In this document: piece after piece, positions 23,205-24,670 of the stretch
How positions within the stretch are numbered: position 1 is the first letter of the stretch
Layout of the letters: each line of letters begins with the position of its first letter
NCBI GenBank assembly: GCA_045561735.1
Contig: JBJKXC010000029.1
Location: 1 to 24,670 of the forward strand
Direction of reading: 5' to 3'
DNA length: 24,670 nucleotides
Source of the DNA: UBA3537 sp045561735
GTDB lineage: Bacteria > Bacteroidota > Bacteroidia > Flavobacteriales > Flavobacteriaceae
Program-made: the position numbers and the translations under genes
Notes under the pieces: model-generated
The model's input: the letters and a program-made list of their open reading frames with translations, nothing else
The model's database searches: none
Told to the model about the DNA's origin: nothing

Positions 23205-24407
23205 ATGCCAGGATTTGAATTATTTGGCGATGCCGAACGTAAAGAAGTAAAAGATGTTTTAGACTCAGGTGTTCTAATGCGTTATGGTTTCGATGGACTA
23301 AGAAAAGGCCAATGGAAAGCCAAAGACTTGGAAACGGAGATTGAAAATCGCTTTGCGGTACAACATGCGCAACTTTTAAGCAGTGGAACAGCCGCGGTCA
23401 GTATGGCACTTGCAGCTTCTGGAGTGGGAGCAGGAGATGAAGTCATTATGCCTTGTTTTACTTTTGTAGCCAGTTTCGAAGCCATTTTAATGTTGGGAGC
23501 CACCCCAGTAGTTGTGGATATCGATGATACCTTAACCTTAGATATTGATGCTGTGAAAACATCCATTAGTCTCAAAACCAAGGCCATCATGCCTGTGCAT
23601 ATGTGTGGCAGTATGGCTAATTTAGATGCTTTAAAGACGATTTGCAAAAATCATGATTTGTTGCTAATTGAAGATGCATGTCAAGCCATAGGAGGAACTT
23701 ACAAGGGCCAGGCACTGGGTACGATTGGAGATTTGGGCTGTTTTTCTTTTGACTTTGTAAAAACAGTCACTTCTGGCGAAGGCGGCGCTGTTGTTACCAA
23801 CAACACCCAATATGCGAAACATCTTGATCATTTTAGCGACCACGGCCATGACCACATTGGAAACGATCGCGGGGCGGAGACTCATCCTTTTTTAGGATAT
23901 AATTTTAGAATTTCTGAATTGAATGCCGCCGTAGGTCTAGCACAATTTCGTCGCATTGATGAATTTATAGCCCTGCAAAAAAAGCATTACAAAATACTCA
24001 GAGATGCGTTAGAACCCTTGGACGGGGTTACTTTTAGAAGCGTCCCTGAAGGCGGGGAGGAGAGTTGTGCGTTTTTAAACTTTTTTCTGGAAGATTTAGA
24101 AACGGCTAGAGAAGTGAGCAAAATGTTTAAGGCTAATGGTTTGGATGTCTGTTTTCATTATTATGATAACAACTGGCATTACATCCGCAAATGGGACCAC
24201 CTCAAAATGAAAAAATCCTTGTATCCATTGTCTTCAGAAATCCAGACTGGATTGGATGCATTAAAAGAAAAAAACTTTGCGAAATCGGACTACTACATTG
24301 GCAGGAATCTCTCTTGTCTTGTTAAACTTTCTTGGTCCAAAGCTGAAGTTGAGCAACGCGCCAAAGCAATGGTTGATTGCATTCAATCGGTTTACGCTAA
24401 TAGGTAA
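23205..24407 (+). CDS. DegT/DnrJ/EryC1/StrS family aminotransferase
   Basis: This PLP enzyme is of the sugar-aminotransferase fold, 400 residues. LLSSGTAAVSMALAA (57-71) binds the cofactor phosphate. EDACQAIGG (156-164) supplies D157 and Q160, and the Schiff-base lysine is K186 in FDFVKTVTSGEGG. The segment GYNFRISELNAAVGLAQ is typical. Relatives aminate keto-sugars in nucleotide-sugar pathways, but no sugar nucleotide or glycosyltransferase genes flank it, so the substrate is unknown. It is coupled to the nitroreductase by a 2-base gap and overlaps the convergent RibBA gene by 11 bases. Confidence 0.9.
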   Translation: MPGFELFGDAERKEVKDVLDSGVLMRYGFDGLRKGQWKAKDLETEIENRFAVQHAQLLSSGTAAVSMALAASGVGAGDEVIMPCFTFVASFEAILMLGATPVVVDIDDTLTLDIDAVKTSISLKTKAIMPVHMCGSMANLDALKTICKNHDLLLIEDACQAIGGTYKGQALGTIGDLGCFSFDFVKTVTSGEGGAVVTNNTQYAKHLDHFSDHGHDHIGNDRGAETHPFLGYNFRISELNAAVGLAQFRRIDEFIALQKKHYKILRDALEPLDGVTFRSVPEGGEESCAFLNFFLEDLETAREVSKMFKANGLDVCFHYYDNNWHYIRKWDHLKMKKSLYPLSSEIQTGLDALKEKNFAKSDYYIGRNLSCLVKLSWSKAEVEQRAKAMVDCIQSVYANR

Positions 24408-24670
24408 TATAATCTACAATTTCCAATCCATAGCCAATCATTCCGACGCGTTTTTTCTGTTTACTATTGGAAATCAAATTAAGTTTATGAATGTTTAGAT
24501 CGTGTAAGATTTGTGCCCCAATTCCAAAATCTTTGGCATCCATTTCAATAGAAGGCGCTTTCACGACTTCCCCAGGGCTTTGAATGGCTTCTAAAGTTGT
24601 CAAGCGTTTGAGTGTTTTTTCTGGACTGGTATGTTGATTTATAAAAACAACAGCCCCTTTTCCTTCTTTC
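24397..24670 (-). CDS. ribBA: Bifunctional riboflavin enzyme RibBA, C-terminal fragment
   Basis: The frame is open to the right edge, so only the last 90 codons are seen. GKGAVVFINQ is followed further on by DAKDFGIGAQILHDL and KRVGMIGYGLEIVDYI, which match the C-terminal end of the GTP cyclohydrolase II-like domain of RibBA/RibA. RibBA makes 3,4-dihydroxy-2-butanone-4-phosphate and starts riboflavin synthesis from GTP. Whether the cyclohydrolase zinc site is intact cannot be judged because it lies outside the window. Confidence 0.85.
   Translation of the reverse strand, partial: KEGKGAVVFINQHTSPEKTLKRLTTLEAIQSPGEVVKAPSIEMDAKDFGIGAQILHDLNIHKLNLISNSKQKKRVGMIGYGLEIVDYITY

Noticed and set aside
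23282..23647. A 121-codon minus-strand open frame inside the DegT aminotransferase gene.
   Set aside because: It is a shadow of the conserved PLP-enzyme coding sequence.

Overview
The window looks like ordinary, AT-rich chromosome from a marine-type member of the Flavobacteriaceae (Bacteroidetes). The supporting signs are: protein families typical of or restricted to that group (CAL67264-type and CCC-motif membrane proteins, a DUF6452/DUF6048-like pair, a CarboxypepD_reg-type TonB-dependent receptor); near-absence of Shine-Dalgarno sequences; and several sites matching the Bacteroidetes promoter consensus TTG-N17-23-TAnnTTTG. I see no insertion sequence, prophage, CRISPR array or toxin/defence cassette.

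Layout. Positions 1-1343 hold the end of a CPBP membrane protease and a menaquinone-pathway MenE-like ligase. An acyl-CoA carboxylase beta subunit and RmuC follow on the minus strand (1323-4182). A 58-codon membrane protein is translationally coupled to the ribosome-associated ABC-F factor EttA (4338-6205). A minus-strand operon then carries rlmD, a DUF6452-like lipoprotein and a DUF6048-like outer-membrane protein (6211-8876). Ornithine aminotransferase and an S9 prolyl oligopeptidase lipoprotein lie on the plus strand (9077-12513). Next are a DUF2752/CCC-motif membrane pair (minus), a small membrane protein plus Smr-domain protein (plus), and an Asp-rich calcium-repeat lipoprotein (minus).

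From 15003 the order is a cysteine desulfurase (plus), a minus-strand pair of M23 peptidase and TonB-dependent receptor, and a plus-strand coiled-coil/ZapA cell-division pair. ZapA is followed at once by a gene-free stretch with strong nested RNA secondary structure, which I interpret as a 6S-type RNA. XerD (minus), tRNA-Ser(UGA) with a clear promoter and terminator, a nitroreductase, a DegT-family aminotransferase and the C-terminal end of RibBA complete the window.

Functionally this is mostly housekeeping: RNA modification and translation control (RlmD, EttA, tRNA-Ser, 6S-like RNA), cell division and chromosome resolution (ZapA, XerD, RmuC), cofactor synthesis (MenE, RibBA, cysteine desulfurase) and envelope functions (TonB receptor, M23, lipoproteins). 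The most interesting item is the structured RNA between zapA and xerD. I found no convincing new multi-gene system. Genes are tightly packed: at least four convergent pairs overlap at their 3' ends, and adjacent genes within operons often share ATGA or TAATG junctions.
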